Shown here: positions 46,833 through 56,473 of the stretch, one piece after another | How the letters are laid out: each line of letters opens with the position of its first letter | Numbering within the stretch: the stretch's first letter is position 1 | From: Notoacmeibacter sp. MSK16QG-6 | GTDB lineage: Bacteria; Pseudomonadota; Alphaproteobacteria; Rhizobiales; Rhizobiaceae | Length of the DNA: 64,000 nucleotides | NCBI RefSeq assembly: GCF_024158145.1 | Contig: NZ_JAMYXM010000001.1 | Location: 1,364,001-1,428,000, forward strand | Direction: 5' to 3' | Translations under genes and position numbers: made by a program | Notes under the pieces: generated by a model | Databases searched by the model: none | What the model was told of the DNA's origin: nothing | What the model saw: only the letters and a program-made list of their open reading frames with translations

Positions 46833-47717
46833 ATGAATGAGGATGCTCCGAGAAAACGGCTCGGTCGCGGATTGGCGGCGCTGATCGGCGAGATCGACCC
46901 GCCGGCCAATGAATCTCAAGCTCCCAAGGCCGCGCCATCCGCTGACGGTCGGATCGCTATCGACCGGATCGTGCCGAACAGCCGCAACCCCCGGCGACAT
47001 TTCAACGAAGACGAGATCGAAGATCTTGCACAGTCGATTCGTGTCCATGGATTAGTCCAGCCTGTCGTCGTACGCCGTCAGGCTGGCAATCCAGAGGGTT
47101 TCGAGCTTATTGCGGGCGAACGCCGCTGGCGCGCCAGCAGGAAGGCGGGGCTTACAGAAGTGCCGTATCTCCTGCGCGATGTTGACGATCGCACCGCGTT
47201 GGAGCTGGCGATCATCGAGAACGTTCAGCGTGCCGACCTCGACCCGATTGAGGAGGGTCATGGGTATCAGGCGTTGATCGACGAATATGAATATTCGCAG
47301 AACGAGCTTGCCGGCGTCATCGGCAAGAGTCGCAGTCACGTCGCCAACACCTTGCGTTTGCTGCGTTTGCCGCAAGAAGTTCAGGCCATGCTGAGCGACG
47401 GACGTCTATCGGCCGGTCATGCGCGTACCTTGATCACGGCCGAAGAGCCGGAAGCATTGGCGCAGCGGATCGTCGAGCAAGGGCTTACTGTTCGGCAAGC
47501 CGAGGCGCTTGCACAGGGCGGGCCGAAGAACGATTCCGGTCACGAGAAATCACGGGCTGAACGCGATGAAGCTGTGGTAGCGCTGGAAGAGCGTCTGGCG
47601 GCCAGTCTGGGGTTGAAGACGCGTATTTCCCCGTCGAAAAAGGGCGGCGAAGTCCGGCTGAAATACCGAAATCAAGATGAGCTGGATCAATTGCTCAGCC
47701 GGCTGTTTAACAGCTAG
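46833..47717 (+). CDS. parB: Chromosome partitioning protein ParB
   Basis: The 294-aa CTPase/DNA clamp carries RKRLGRGLAALIGE for ParA stimulation, the CTP-binding box FELIAGERRWRASRKAG with ENVQRADLDPIEEG, an HTH (SQNELAGVIGKSRSHVANTL) that binds parS, and a C-terminal dimer domain. ATG 46833 has AGGAG nine bases upstream; ATG 46824 is too close to it. Convergent with holA, whose stop is 4 bp away. Confidence 0.96.
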   Translation: MNEDAPRKRLGRGLAALIGEIDPPANESQAPKAAPSADGRIAIDRIVPNSRNPRRHFNEDEIEDLAQSIRVHGLVQPVVVRRQAGNPEGFELIAGERRWRASRKAGLTEVPYLLRDVDDRTALELAIIENVQRADLDPIEEGHGYQALIDEYEYSQNELAGVIGKSRSHVANTLRLLRLPQEVQAMLSDGRLSAGHARTLITAEEPEALAQRIVEQGLTVRQAEALAQGGPKNDSGHEKSRAERDEAVVALEERLAASLGLKTRISPSKKGGEVRLKYRNQDELDQLLSRLFNS

Positions 47718-47720
47718 GTT

Positions 47721-48770
47721 TCAGGCGGCGCGATGTTTGCGCCGCGCCTCGATGGCCAGCGCCAAAAGGGTATGACGGAGCGTTGGAATTTCGAGCCTGC
47801 CGCTCTTGCGGATGGTGAGGACCGTGTCGTGAATGCGATCCTGCGCCGCTGCAATCCGATCGCTCGACCAAGCCGATAAGGCATCGGTGACAGCCTGGCG
47901 CCGCGTGAAGAAGACCGGCGGGCGGGCCTGTTGAACGGCCGCGCTGGCCGAGAGATTTCGCTTATCCATAGCCAGCCTCAACTCGTGAAGCTGGCCTATG
48001 GCGCGTATCAGTGTCGCAAGAATTGCGTTCGCGTCCGTACCAGCCTGCACCAACCGCCCCAACTCCCGGTCGAGAAGCGTCAGATTGCCTGTCAGCGCGG
48101 CATCGACCAACGTATCGGCAGAAAGCGCGGCAACATCGCCAATGCTGGCGATCACGTCTTCTGCCGTCACTTCCGCCTGGCCGTCGGCGTAGAGCGCCAG
48201 TTTTTCAAGCTCACCCCGCGAAGCAAGGCGGTCGCCTCCGAGCGCGTTCATCAGAAGGCTTCGCGCTTCGGCTTGAAGAGCGAGACCGGCGCCACCGAGA
48301 ACGTCCTGGATCAGTTTTTCCAGATCGCGAGCCTTGTCGGCGTAGCACGGCAGAGCCATTGCCGATTCCGCTTTTTCGCATAGGCCGCGCAGATTACCGG
48401 CGGCGCGTTTCAAATCGCCTGCTTCGATGAGGAGACGCGCATCGGATGGAGGATCGGCCAATAGATCGGAAATGGCTGTCAGAAACCCCTTCGACGAGCC
48501 GGCATTGCGCAGCCATATCAGGCGTTCGCCGCCGAACATGGAAACCGTCCGCGCCTCGTCCGCCAGCCGAGCCGGGTCGGCGTCGACCTCCGAGCCTTCC
48601 AATCGGATAACGGCGAAGGGATCGTCCAGGTCGAGCCCGGTTTCGCGAGCGAAGCGCTTGGCCCGCTCGGAAACGAGACCGCGATCGGGGCCGTAGATCA
48701 GAACGGTCCTGACACGCGGATCGGGGCGTGCAATCCAGCTATCGACTTCGTGCGCTTTTCTGGTCGCCAT
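47721..48770 (-). CDS. holA: DNA polymerase III delta subunit
   Basis: The 349-aa clamp-loader subunit begins KAHEVDSWIARPDPRVRTVL IYGPDRGLVSERAKRFAR, the pattern of alphaproteobacterial HolA, and contains LLIEAGDLKRAAGNLRGLCE and the C-terminal collar domain RHTLLALAIEARR. The more usual upstream lptE-leuS pair is not seen; a solute-binding gene lies upstream instead. Confidence 0.92.
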   Translation of the reverse strand: MATRKAHEVDSWIARPDPRVRTVLIYGPDRGLVSERAKRFARETGLDLDDPFAVIRLEGSEVDADPARLADEARTVSMFGGERLIWLRNAGSSKGFLTAISDLLADPPSDARLLIEAGDLKRAAGNLRGLCEKAESAMALPCYADKARDLEKLIQDVLGGAGLALQAEARSLLMNALGGDRLASRGELEKLALYADGQAEVTAEDVIASIGDVAALSADTLVDAALTGNLTLLDRELGRLVQAGTDANAILATLIRAIGQLHELRLAMDKRNLSASAAVQQARPPVFFTRRQAVTDALSAWSSDRIAAAQDRIHDTVLTIRKSGRLEIPTLRHTLLALAIEARRKHRAA

Positions 48771-48879
48771 GTGTGTGGACTAGCACGCAGTGAAGCGAAG
48801 CGGGAGCGAAAAGAATAGGCGAACATCGTTACGCCGTGACGAACTGTCCGTTGATGCGACGAGATATTGTTCAATGTTT

Positions 48880-49938
48880 TCAGGGACTGATCGGAAAGGC
48901 CGCGCGCCACCGCTCGCGAAAGAGGCCGCGTTTGTGCCTGTCGAGCGCGATTAGAAGCGCAGGTGACAGGGCGATCGGGCGCTGTATCGTCTGGGTGTCG
49001 TCCGGCGACTCCAGAAGCGCGCCCTCATCTTCGTCCAGCCGCACAAGAAGAAGGGCCTCTTCCAGAGAGGCGCGGCCCGCCGCTGATAATAGAAATTCCA
49101 GAAAAGCCGATGCTTCCCCTGTCGCACGATTATTTTTCGGAATCATCGCGCCGCGTGACAGGATGAGCGTATAGTCCTTCGGTGCGACGACACCCAGCCG
49201 GTTTTCATTCTGCGCACGCGCCAGCGCGTAGGAGCCGAGAACGTTATAGGCGAGCAGAAACCGGCCTTCGATTACCGCATCGATGATTTCCGCAGAGCAG
49301 CAGGTTGCGACCGCACCGCTACGCCCGAAGGATTCCATCAACCCGCCAAATGTGGAGGCCTCCAGTGAATCCGCAAAGGCAAGCAGATAGCCAAGTCCGG
49401 ATGTTTCGATGTCGTACGTCGCAACTCGGCCACGATACCGGCTGTCTTCGGGCCTTAGCAGGTCCAGCAGATCGAATCGTGAGCGCGGCACCTCGCCGGC
49501 CGGAACGAGCTTGCGATTATAGACGATGACGGCCGGTTCGCGTGAAATGCCCCATAGCTGATCGCGCCAGCGCAGCTGATCCGGAAGAGCGGCTGTCATG
49601 GCCGATCGGTAGGTCTTGGCACAGCCATCATTGACGAGGCGCACCATCTGGTGGACGGCGGAGCTAATGACGATTCCGGCGCCCGCCAGGTCTCTTTTGC
49701 AATCGGAGGCGGTGAGTTCGTAGAGGTCGTTCGATCCCCACTGTTCGTAATCGATCCGCAAATCGGGCCTGCCGAAAAGATAGCTTTCGACAACGGGCCC
49801 CATTACTTCAAGATCGGTCGTCGACCGGATGGTCAGTTTTTGCCGTGCTTCGTTCGGTCCAAAGGAACCCGTTAATTCCTGGGCCGCCGCACCAATGGGC
49901 AGAAGGACGATCAGAGCCAGAAATAATAGACGGATCAT
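48880..49938 (-). CDS. Periplasmic solute-binding protein coupled to TctE-like kinase
   Basis: The product is about 352-354 aa; ATG 49944 or 49938 starts it within the end of the kinase gene. A signal peptide (MIRLLFLALIVLLPIGAAAQ) and a type 2 periplasmic binding fold (LTIRSTTDLEVMGPVVESYL, AVIVYNRKLVPAGEVPRSRF, AYNVLGSYALAR) are visible. It resembles iron(III)/polyamine-type binding proteins and PgtC-like sensors. With no permease beside it and coupling to the kinase, it probably senses a ligand for the two-component system; this is inference. Confidence 0.8.
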   Translation of the reverse strand: MIRLLFLALIVLLPIGAAAQELTGSFGPNEARQKLTIRSTTDLEVMGPVVESYLFGRPDLRIDYEQWGSNDLYELTASDCKRDLAGAGIVISSAVHQMVRLVNDGCAKTYRSAMTAALPDQLRWRDQLWGISREPAVIVYNRKLVPAGEVPRSRFDLLDLLRPEDSRYRGRVATYDIETSGLGYLLAFADSLEASTFGGLMESFGRSGAVATCCSAEIIDAVIEGRFLLAYNVLGSYALARAQNENRLGVVAPKDYTLILSRGAMIPKNNRATGEASAFLEFLLSAAGRASLEEALLLVRLDEDEGALLESPDDTQTIQRPIALSPALLIALDRHKRGLFRERWRAAFPISP

Positions 49939-51305
49939 GAGCATTCTTTCGGCAAGACCATCGCCGCTTCGAAACCGTCATCGTCTGCGCTCATCCGGAT
50001 CGATCCGTCATGAACGGTCGCGACCGCCTGAGCAATTGCAAGTCCCAGCCCGCTGCCTCCATTGGTGCGGTCTCCAGCGAAGCGGGTCGCTGGATCGGTC
50101 CTGATCGTTTCCGGTGGTCCTTCGCCGGCGTCGCGGACCCATAATTCGGCCTGCACACCGTCTCGCACGCCGATACGGACAGGCGGTTGGCCATGAGACA
50201 AGGCGTTGCCGAGCAGGTTCTTCGCCGCTTCGGCCAGCGACAGCGAATCGCCGCGCACCGTCACGGGGTCGTCAGGTAGGTCGAGCGCCACGACATTGGA
50301 CGGTGCGAGAATGGCCGGTTCATTGGCTTCAAAAGCTTCGACCGCCACATTGCGCAGATCGACAAGGTCGCGTGGCGCCGTGTCGGCGCGGTGAATGATC
50401 ATTGCGTGATTCAGCATTTGGTCGAGCAGATGGCTCAGCCCGACGGCCCGGTCGTGTATGCGCTTGACCATTCGAGAGCGGCGCTCGGTATCGGGTTCTT
50501 CCAAAGCGAGTTGAGCGTGTGCGCGGATCGCCGCAACGGGAGTGCGGAGTTGATGGGCTGCATCGCCGATCAAATGGCGGTTCGACTGCATTTGCCGGTC
50601 CAGACGCGCCATGAAGCCATTCAATGACGCGATGAGTGACCCGATTTCGGACGGCGCTGCGAGGTCGATAGGCGTGAGATCCGTCGGATCGCGCTTTCTG
50701 AGTGCTTCGCCGATCCGGGGCAGGGGGCGCAGAGCGGACTGCATGACAAGCCAGGCAAACAGCGCCATCGCCGCGCCGGCGGCGCCGAGAACCAGCAGCG
50801 CATTCTGGGCGATGTCACGGGCAAGTTGCTGGCGCGCACGCAGGGTTTGCCCGACAATGACCTGAACCGACCCGGAAAAGCTGCGTTCCGCGAAGCGCCG
50901 TGTCAGGCTGACATAGCGCGCCGCCTCGCCGCCGAATTCGCTGTCATAGAACGTCGTTTCACCCGATTTTCGAGGCAGTGGGGTATTTTCATAGCCAGTA
51001 AGAGTCCGGCCGTCGTCGTCGAGCACGCGATAGACAATGCGATCGTCCGGCGCGAGCGCCAGCAGTTCGAAGGCCGAAACCGGCATATCCACCAAAGCCG
51101 CACCATTTCGAATGGTGATCGATTCAGCGATGTCACTGGCTGCGCCGACCAGAAGCCGGTCATAGGCTTCGCGCGCTGCCTGACGTCCATAGGCCAACGC
51201 CGCGACCAGCACCACAACGCCGCCGACAATGAGAACGGTCGCCATTGCCAGTGCGACACGGCTCTTCAGAGAAAGGTTTTGCGGCAATCGGAAAATACTA
51301 CCCAT
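49935..51305 (-). CDS. Sensor histidine kinase, TctE-like
   Basis: The 456-aa kinase starts at ATG 51305, overlapping the response regulator by 8 nt. TM helices (about 17-38, 168-190) flank a periplasmic domain of the two-component sensor type (TctE_N). A HAMP-like segment follows, then HisKA with His251 (GDAAHQLRTPVAAIRAH) and an HATPase with GNALSHGQPPV and GSGLGLAIAQAV. It probably controls the divergent tctCBA genes. Overlaps the binding-protein gene. Confidence 0.9.
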   Translation of the reverse strand: MGSIFRLPQNLSLKSRVALAMATVLIVGGVVVLVAALAYGRQAAREAYDRLLVGAASDIAESITIRNGAALVDMPVSAFELLALAPDDRIVYRVLDDDGRTLTGYENTPLPRKSGETTFYDSEFGGEAARYVSLTRRFAERSFSGSVQVIVGQTLRARQQLARDIAQNALLVLGAAGAAMALFAWLVMQSALRPLPRIGEALRKRDPTDLTPIDLAAPSEIGSLIASLNGFMARLDRQMQSNRHLIGDAAHQLRTPVAAIRAHAQLALEEPDTERRSRMVKRIHDRAVGLSHLLDQMLNHAMIIHRADTAPRDLVDLRNVAVEAFEANEPAILAPSNVVALDLPDDPVTVRGDSLSLAEAAKNLLGNALSHGQPPVRIGVRDGVQAELWVRDAGEGPPETIRTDPATRFAGDRTNGGSGLGLAIAQAVATVHDGSIRMSADDDGFEAAMVLPKECS

Positions 51306-51972
51306 CGGCGACATCCAGCCGGTATCCCAGGCCGCGATGGGTCTCGATGGCGACGTCGGCACCGGCCAGCTTCTTGCGCAGCCTTGCAACATAGAGCTCC
51401 ACCGTATTCAGACCGACATCGGCGCTGTCGAAGGAGAAAAGCCCTTCGAAGAGGCGTTCCTTCGACATGATCTGCCCGCGATGGGCCATGAGCAGGTTGA
51501 GAAGGGCCATTTCGCGCCGGGTCATCGGAACCAGAGCGCCATCGCAGCGGACGGTCTGGCCTGCCATATCCACTGTCAGCCGCCCGAGGACGATCTGGCT
51601 GTCCGCCATGCCGTGATTGCGCCGTGTCAGCACCCGAACGCGCGCTTCCAGTTCGCGCAGATCGAAGGGTTTGACCAGATAATCGTCTGCACCTTCGTCC
51701 AGCGCATCGACCCTTGCCGTTACTTCGAACCGCGCGGTCAGCATAAGGACCGGGGTCCGGTCGCCCCGCCGCCGGAGGTCACGCAGAAAATCACGGCCGT
51801 CTCCGTCCGGCAGGTTGATGTCGAGCACCAGTACGTCGAAGGTCTGAACTTCGACAAAACCCGCTGCGCGCGAAAGATCGGGCGCGATATCGCAAGCGAA
51901 GCCGGCGCGCTCCAGACTGGCGGCGACGGCTTCGGCGACATCCGCCGCATCCTCTACGATCAGAACGCGCAT
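51298..51972 (-). CDS. OmpR-family response regulator, TctD-like
   Basis: The 224-aa regulator has a receiver with Asp51 in DVLVLDINLPDGDG and Lys in YLVKPFDL, and a winged-helix domain (MTRREMALLNLLMAHRG, VELYVARLRKKL, THRGLGYRL). ATG 51972 chosen; GTG 51984 sits too close to its GGAGG. It diverges from tctC with a 156-bp gap that should hold its target promoter. Confidence 0.9.
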   Translation of the reverse strand: MRVLIVEDAADVAEAVAASLERAGFACDIAPDLSRAAGFVEVQTFDVLVLDINLPDGDGRDFLRDLRRRGDRTPVLMLTARFEVTARVDALDEGADDYLVKPFDLRELEARVRVLTRRNHGMADSQIVLGRLTVDMAGQTVRCDGALVPMTRREMALLNLLMAHRGQIMSKERLFEGLFSFDSADVGLNTVELYVARLRKKLAGADVAIETHRGLGYRLDVADG

Positions 51973-52128
51973 GCGTTTCAGCACTCCTCCCTGCCCACAC
52001 TACGCCGCCTGCCGGATGCGCGAAAGTGCGGGCCGTTCCGGCATGATAGGTTGGTGACAGCTTGCCGTGATAGCTTTCGATATCCGGTTGCTGGAGACGG
52101 CTGGCCGGACTTGTTTGGAGGAGAAATC

Positions 52129-53121
52129 ATGAGCTTTTCGATCACAGGGCGCAGCCTGCTGGCTGCCGCTGCCCTTCTATTCACGCCTATGGCCGCGACG
52201 GCCCAGGACTTCACGCCGGAAAATCCCGAATGTATCGCGCCGGCCAATCCCGGGGGCGGCTGGGATTTCACCTGCCGCCAGGTCGGTAAATCCCTGCAGG
52301 ACCTCGATCTTATTCCGTCCACCATGCAGGTCGTGAACCTGTCCGGCGGTGGCGGCGGCGTTGCCTTTGCCGAGGTCGTCAATAAGCGCAATGACGATAA
52401 TGATCTGATTGTCGCCGCGTCGTCTGCCACGGCGACACGTCTGGCGCAGAATGCCTTCCCCGGCAATACGATGGATCAGGTTCGCTGGCTTGGCGCGATC
52501 GGCGCCGATTACGGCGTTATCGCCGTTGCGGCGGACAGCGAAATCGAAACGCTGCCGGAGCTGATGGACAAGATCAAGGCCGATCCAACGTCCGTTTCAA
52601 TCGGCGGCGGTTCGGCTGTCGGTGGATGGGACCATCTGAAAGTGCTCATCGCAGCGCAGAAGGCTGGCGTCGAGGACGTTCGGCAGGTCAAATATATCGC
52701 CTTCGCAGGTGGCGGCGAGGCCGTGACGCAATTGCTGGCGGGTTCGCTTCAGGCATTTACCGGTGACCTGTCCGAAGCCAAGGGCTTCGTCGATTCCGGC
52801 GATATCAAGGTCATCGCCGTTCTGGCGCCCGAGCGGCTGGAAGGCGAATTTGCCGAGTTCAAGACCGCCAAGGAGCAGGGCATCGACGCGATCGGCGCCA
52901 ACTGGCGCGGTTTCTACGCTCCCGGCAATATGAGCGACGATGCCTACAACTATTGGGTCAATGCCATCGGCACGCTTTATGATTCCGATGAGTGGAAGGC
53001 CATCATGGAGGCCAACGGTCTGGCGCCGCTCGACCTGCAGGGCGACGAGTTCCAGTCCTTCGTGTCGGACTCCGTGCAGGAAATCACCGATCTTTCCAAA
53101 GAGATCGGCATCCTGCAGTAA
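52129..53121 (+). CDS. tctC: Tripartite tricarboxylate transporter substrate-binding protein
   Basis: The 330-aa periplasmic protein starts at ATG 52129 with GGAGGAG upstream; the longer open frame beginning 900 bp earlier is antisense to the regulator genes. Signal peptide LLAAAALLFTPMAATAQ. The TctC/BugC-type pattern is seen in CIAPANPGGGWDFTCRQVG, VNLSGGGGGVAFAEVV and VSIGGGSAVGGWDHL. It delivers a carboxylate to TctAB. The ligand is unknown. Confidence 0.93.
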   Translation: MSFSITGRSLLAAAALLFTPMAATAQDFTPENPECIAPANPGGGWDFTCRQVGKSLQDLDLIPSTMQVVNLSGGGGGVAFAEVVNKRNDDNDLIVAASSATATRLAQNAFPGNTMDQVRWLGAIGADYGVIAVAADSEIETLPELMDKIKADPTSVSIGGGSAVGGWDHLKVLIAAQKAGVEDVRQVKYIAFAGGGEAVTQLLAGSLQAFTGDLSEAKGFVDSGDIKVIAVLAPERLEGEFAEFKTAKEQGIDAIGANWRGFYAPGNMSDDAYNYWVNAIGTLYDSDEWKAIMEANGLAPLDLQGDEFQSFVSDSVQEITDLSKEIGILQ

Positions 53122-53195
53122 TTCATATGCGATAACGGATCCCCGCCTTTAGTGTCGGGGGTCCGCACCCTTCATCGTTTGATCGGGAGGATCGA

Positions 53196-53627
53196 ATGAG
53201 TGACCGGATTTTCGGTGGAATCGGGCTGGTTCTCGCCCTCATCTATGCCTGGCAGGCCGCAATCATTCAGGAAAGCTTCCTGACCGATACTGTCGGGCCG
53301 AAAATGTTTCCCTTCATCATCGCCGCGATGATGGGACTGTCATCGATCTATTTCCTGCTCAAGCCTGACCCCGAACCCCACTGGCCGCACGCCGGTCGGC
53401 TGGCCGAAATCGGCCTCGCCGCGCTGGTGCTCGCAGCTTATGCCGAACTCCTGCCAGTGGCCGGCTTTCTCATCTCGACCGCCATCGCCGCCACCTATCT
53501 GACCTGGCGGCTTGGCTCGAAAATCATCGAGAGTCTGATTATCGGCGTCGGCACCTCGGTCGGCATTTACGTCATTTTCCGCCTGGTGCTCGGCCTTTCG
53601 CTGGCCCGCGGCCCATTCGGTTTCTAG
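53196..53627 (+). CDS. tctB: Tripartite tricarboxylate transporter small membrane subunit
   Basis: The 143-aa protein has four helices and the TctB signature (FLTDTVGPKMFPFIIAAMM, PVAGFLISTAIAATYLTWRL). It links binding protein and permease. 74 bp after tctC and 10 bp before tctA. Confidence 0.92.
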   Translation: MSDRIFGGIGLVLALIYAWQAAIIQESFLTDTVGPKMFPFIIAAMMGLSSIYFLLKPDPEPHWPHAGRLAEIGLAALVLAAYAELLPVAGFLISTAIAATYLTWRLGSKIIESLIIGVGTSVGIYVIFRLVLGLSLARGPFGF

Positions 53628-53637
53628 GGGCAGATCG

Positions 53638-55179
53638 ATGGAACTTCTTTCTTCTCTCGCGGACGGTTTCGTCGTTGCACTGACCTGGCAGAATATCGGT
53701 CTGGCGCTGCTTGGCTGCTTTCTCGGCACGATCATGGGCGCGCTGCCGGGCCTCGGCCCATCCAACGGTGTAGCCATTCTCATTCCGCTGGCCTTCACGC
53801 TCGGTCTCGGCGCGACGCCCTCGCTCATTCTGCTGACATCTGTCTATTACGGCGCGATGTATGGCGGGCGCATTTCATCGATTCTGCTGAACATTCCCGG
53901 TGACGAGCCGGCCATGATGACCTGCCTCGACGGCTATCCCATGGCCCAGCAGGGGCGGGCTGGCGAGGCCTTGGCGCTGTCCGGGGTCGCATCCTTCGTC
54001 GGCGCTTTCTTCGCCACCTGGGGTCTGGTTTTTCTGGCGCCGCAACTGGTGAAGGTGGCGCTTTTATTCGGACCCGCCGAATATTTCGCGCTGTTCGCAC
54101 TGGCATTTGCAACGCTTGGCGGCATCTCATCGACCAATCAGGCGAAATCGGCCTTCGCAGCGGCCCTTGGCCTCGGTCTCGCAATGATCGGCGTCGATAC
54201 GCAGACGGGTGTGCCTCGCTTCACCTTCGGCGAGGTGCATCTCTATGACGGCATAGACTTCCTGGTCGCCATTGTCGGTCTCTTCGCGTTATCGGAAGTG
54301 TTCATCTTCCTTGAGCATCGCGGCACTGACCGCGACATTTCCGACAAGCCGAAAATGGAGATCGGCAAGATTATTCCGTCCTGGGCGCTGATCCGTTCCT
54401 GCACGCCGACGATGCTGCGGACAACCGGACTCGGCTTTATCGCCGGGGTTCTGCCGGGTGCGGGCGCTTCGCTCGGCTCATTCATCTCCTACTCGATGGA
54501 AAAGCGTCTGGTGGACCGAAAAGGCACCTTCGGCAAGGGCGATCCGCGCGGCGTGGCCGCGCCGGAGGCCGGCAACAATGCCGCCGCGGGCGGCGCGCTC
54601 GTGCCGATGCTGGCGCTTGGCGTACCCGGATCGGGCACCACGGCTGTGCTGCTGGCTGTTTTGCTGGCGCTCAACATCACCCCCGGCCCACTCCTCTTCT
54701 CGCAGAACCCGGATGTCGTCTGGGGCCTGATCGCCGCGCTTTTTATCGGCAACATCATGCTACTCGCCATGAATATTCCGATGGTGGGCCTCTTTACGCG
54801 AGTCCTTCTGGTGCCGCCGCGCATTCTCATGCCCATTGTCGCAATGGTGTCCTTTGTTGGCATTTACGGCATTTCGGGTTCGAGCTTCGATCTGCTGGTC
54901 ATGGTCGGATTCGGGATCATGGGATGGGTGCTGCGCAAGTTGGACGTGCCGCTCGTGCCGGTGATTCTCGGTACGTTGCTCGGTAATGAGATGGAGGTGA
55001 ATTTCCGCCGGGCGGTGAATATCTCCAATGGCGACTACATGACACTGGTCGGATCGCCACTGGCGATCACGCTCTGGGCCATCGCCATTGCCGGCTTCGT
55101 TCTGCCCATTCTTGTCGGTGGCCTGATCCGCAGTCGTATGCGCATGCCGAAGGATGAAGAGGGTGCGGTCACGGACTAG
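53638..55179 (+). CDS. tctA: Tripartite tricarboxylate transporter large permease
   Basis: The 513-aa permease has about 11-12 helices and the TctA signature LGTIMGALPGLGPSNGVAIL, YYGAMYGGRISSILLNIPGD and GVLPGAGASLGSFISYSMEK. It uses an ion gradient for uptake. A hydratase gene follows 71 bp later, suggesting a pathway for the imported acid. Confidence 0.94.
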   Translation: MELLSSLADGFVVALTWQNIGLALLGCFLGTIMGALPGLGPSNGVAILIPLAFTLGLGATPSLILLTSVYYGAMYGGRISSILLNIPGDEPAMMTCLDGYPMAQQGRAGEALALSGVASFVGAFFATWGLVFLAPQLVKVALLFGPAEYFALFALAFATLGGISSTNQAKSAFAAALGLGLAMIGVDTQTGVPRFTFGEVHLYDGIDFLVAIVGLFALSEVFIFLEHRGTDRDISDKPKMEIGKIIPSWALIRSCTPTMLRTTGLGFIAGVLPGAGASLGSFISYSMEKRLVDRKGTFGKGDPRGVAAPEAGNNAAAGGALVPMLALGVPGSGTTAVLLAVLLALNITPGPLLFSQNPDVVWGLIAALFIGNIMLLAMNIPMVGLFTRVLLVPPRILMPIVAMVSFVGIYGISGSSFDLLVMVGFGIMGWVLRKLDVPLVPVILGTLLGNEMEVNFRRAVNISNGDYMTLVGSPLAITLWAIAIAGFVLPILVGGLIRSRMRMPKDEEGAVTD

Positions 55180-55250
55180 CGGAAAAACCGGACGGCGAGG
55201 GGCTATGTTTCCGCTGAACCTGCGCACAAATGATAAGACCGGGGAGCGCT

Positions 55251-56072
55251 ATGGGGAAATCGTCAGTCGTAGTGGAGCAAGTCAGTCAGGAGCTGATGTC
55301 CCTGCTCGATTCGGGGAAACAAACCCGTCCGTTTTCACAGCGCTATCAGGATTTCGGACTTACCGAAGCTTATCGTGTCGTTGAGAACGTCCGCCACTTG
55401 CGCGCCGAGAGAGGAGACAAGTCGGTCGGGCGGAAAATTGGCTTCACCAACAGAGCTATCTGGAAATCGAAAGGCATTTCGGCGCCGATCTGGAATTACG
55501 TCTTCGATTCAACCGTTATCGAAACTGGTGTCGGGGAGGCATCGATAGATGCCCGCACACTGCCGGAAGCAAAAATCGAACCGGAGGTGGTACTGCATCT
55601 GAGCAAGAGGCCGGCGCCTGGCATGAGCGTAGCGGAGGTTGCCGAATGCATTGATTGGGCAGCGCCCGGATTTGAGATCGTGTTCTCCATCTTTCCGAAC
55701 TGGGATTTCGCGGCTGCGGATGCCGCAGCAGCCTATGGCGTCCATGCCGCGCTGTTTGTCGGCGAGCCTATGCCAATCGGCAAAAACTTGTCCGACCGAA
55801 TAAAGGCGCTATCGACATTCACGACATGTCTTTCGTGCGATGACGGTGTGACACGGCTAGGATCGGGCGCGGACGTTTTGGGCGGACCGCTGCAGGCTCT
55901 TGTCTATCTGATTGCCGAACTCGAGAATTACGCCGGATGCCAGCCATTGCAAGCGGGAGAACTGGTTACGACCGGTACCTTGACCGAGGCCATGCCGATA
56001 AGAGTTGGCCAGAAATGGACGGCCTCTTTTGAGGGTATAGATTTTCGACCCCTACACCTGTCGGTCCGGTGA
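55251..56072 (+). CDS. 2-keto-4-pentenoate hydratase/FAH-superfamily protein (MhpD-like)
   Basis: The 273-aa protein starts at ATG 55251 after GGGGAG. VGRKIGFTNRAIWKSKGISA and KIEPEVVLHLSK (metal-binding Glu pair), DWAAPGFEIVFSIFP, and GELVTTGTLTEAMPIRVGQ place it in the FAH/2-oxopent-4-enoate hydratase group. It may act on the acid imported by TctCBA. Ends before an intrinsic terminator at 56165. Confidence 0.85.
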   Translation: MGKSSVVVEQVSQELMSLLDSGKQTRPFSQRYQDFGLTEAYRVVENVRHLRAERGDKSVGRKIGFTNRAIWKSKGISAPIWNYVFDSTVIETGVGEASIDARTLPEAKIEPEVVLHLSKRPAPGMSVAEVAECIDWAAPGFEIVFSIFPNWDFAAADAAAAYGVHAALFVGEPMPIGKNLSDRIKALSTFTTCLSCDDGVTRLGSGADVLGGPLQALVYLIAELENYAGCQPLQAGELVTTGTLTEAMPIRVGQKWTASFEGIDFRPLHLSVR

Positions 56073-56164
56073 TGCGTAGGATATAATTATGGTCGTAAGA
56101 CGCCGTCGTCCCTGATACGATACTGCCGGAACAGGTTCGCCTGTCGCGATGACCTTGAAACGAC

Positions 56165-56190
56165 AAAAGCCGCGGTAGTCCGCGGCTTTT
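56165..56190 (+). terminator. Bidirectional intrinsic terminator
   Basis: The perfect stem AAAAGCCGCGG/CCGCGGCTTTT with loop TAGT ends the tct-hydratase unit; A-run and T-run serve both strands. tRNA-Gly on the other strand ends 16 bp away. Confidence 0.85.
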
Positions 56191-56205
56191 CGTATGTTCG
56201 GAAAA

Positions 56206-56280
56206 TGGAGCGGGCGATGGGATTCGAACCCACGACCCCAACCTTGGCAAGGTTGTGCTCTACCCCTGAGCTACACCCGC
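56206..56280 (-). tRNA. tRNA-Gly(GCC)
   Basis: The 75-nt minus-strand gene with encoded CCA has acceptor GCGGGTG/CGCCCGC, anticodon loop TTGCCAA with anticodon GCC, and T-arm GGGTTCGAATCCC. Confidence 0.96.
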
Positions 56281-56473
56281 TCATCACATTGCGCGCCATC
56301 GCGATGGCGTGAACGCGCGCTATATCGCCGAACCGCCGAACGATTGCAACAGGAAAAATCATCAACGGCGCGTCGATCTGCCGAATACGTTGTCATACGC
56401 CGCTCCGCCTTGACCTCCGACGACGCGTGGGTGATCTCGAAGAGAACGGGCAATGAAGCGAAGGATGAGCGAA

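Noticed and set aside
47725-47745. GCGGCGC/GCGCCGC hairpin as a parB terminator
   Set aside because: It lies in the holA C-terminal coding region and has no T-run.
51229-52128. 900-bp upstream extension of the tctC frame
   Set aside because: It lies opposite the kinase and regulator genes; the signal peptide and GGAGGAG place the start at 52129.
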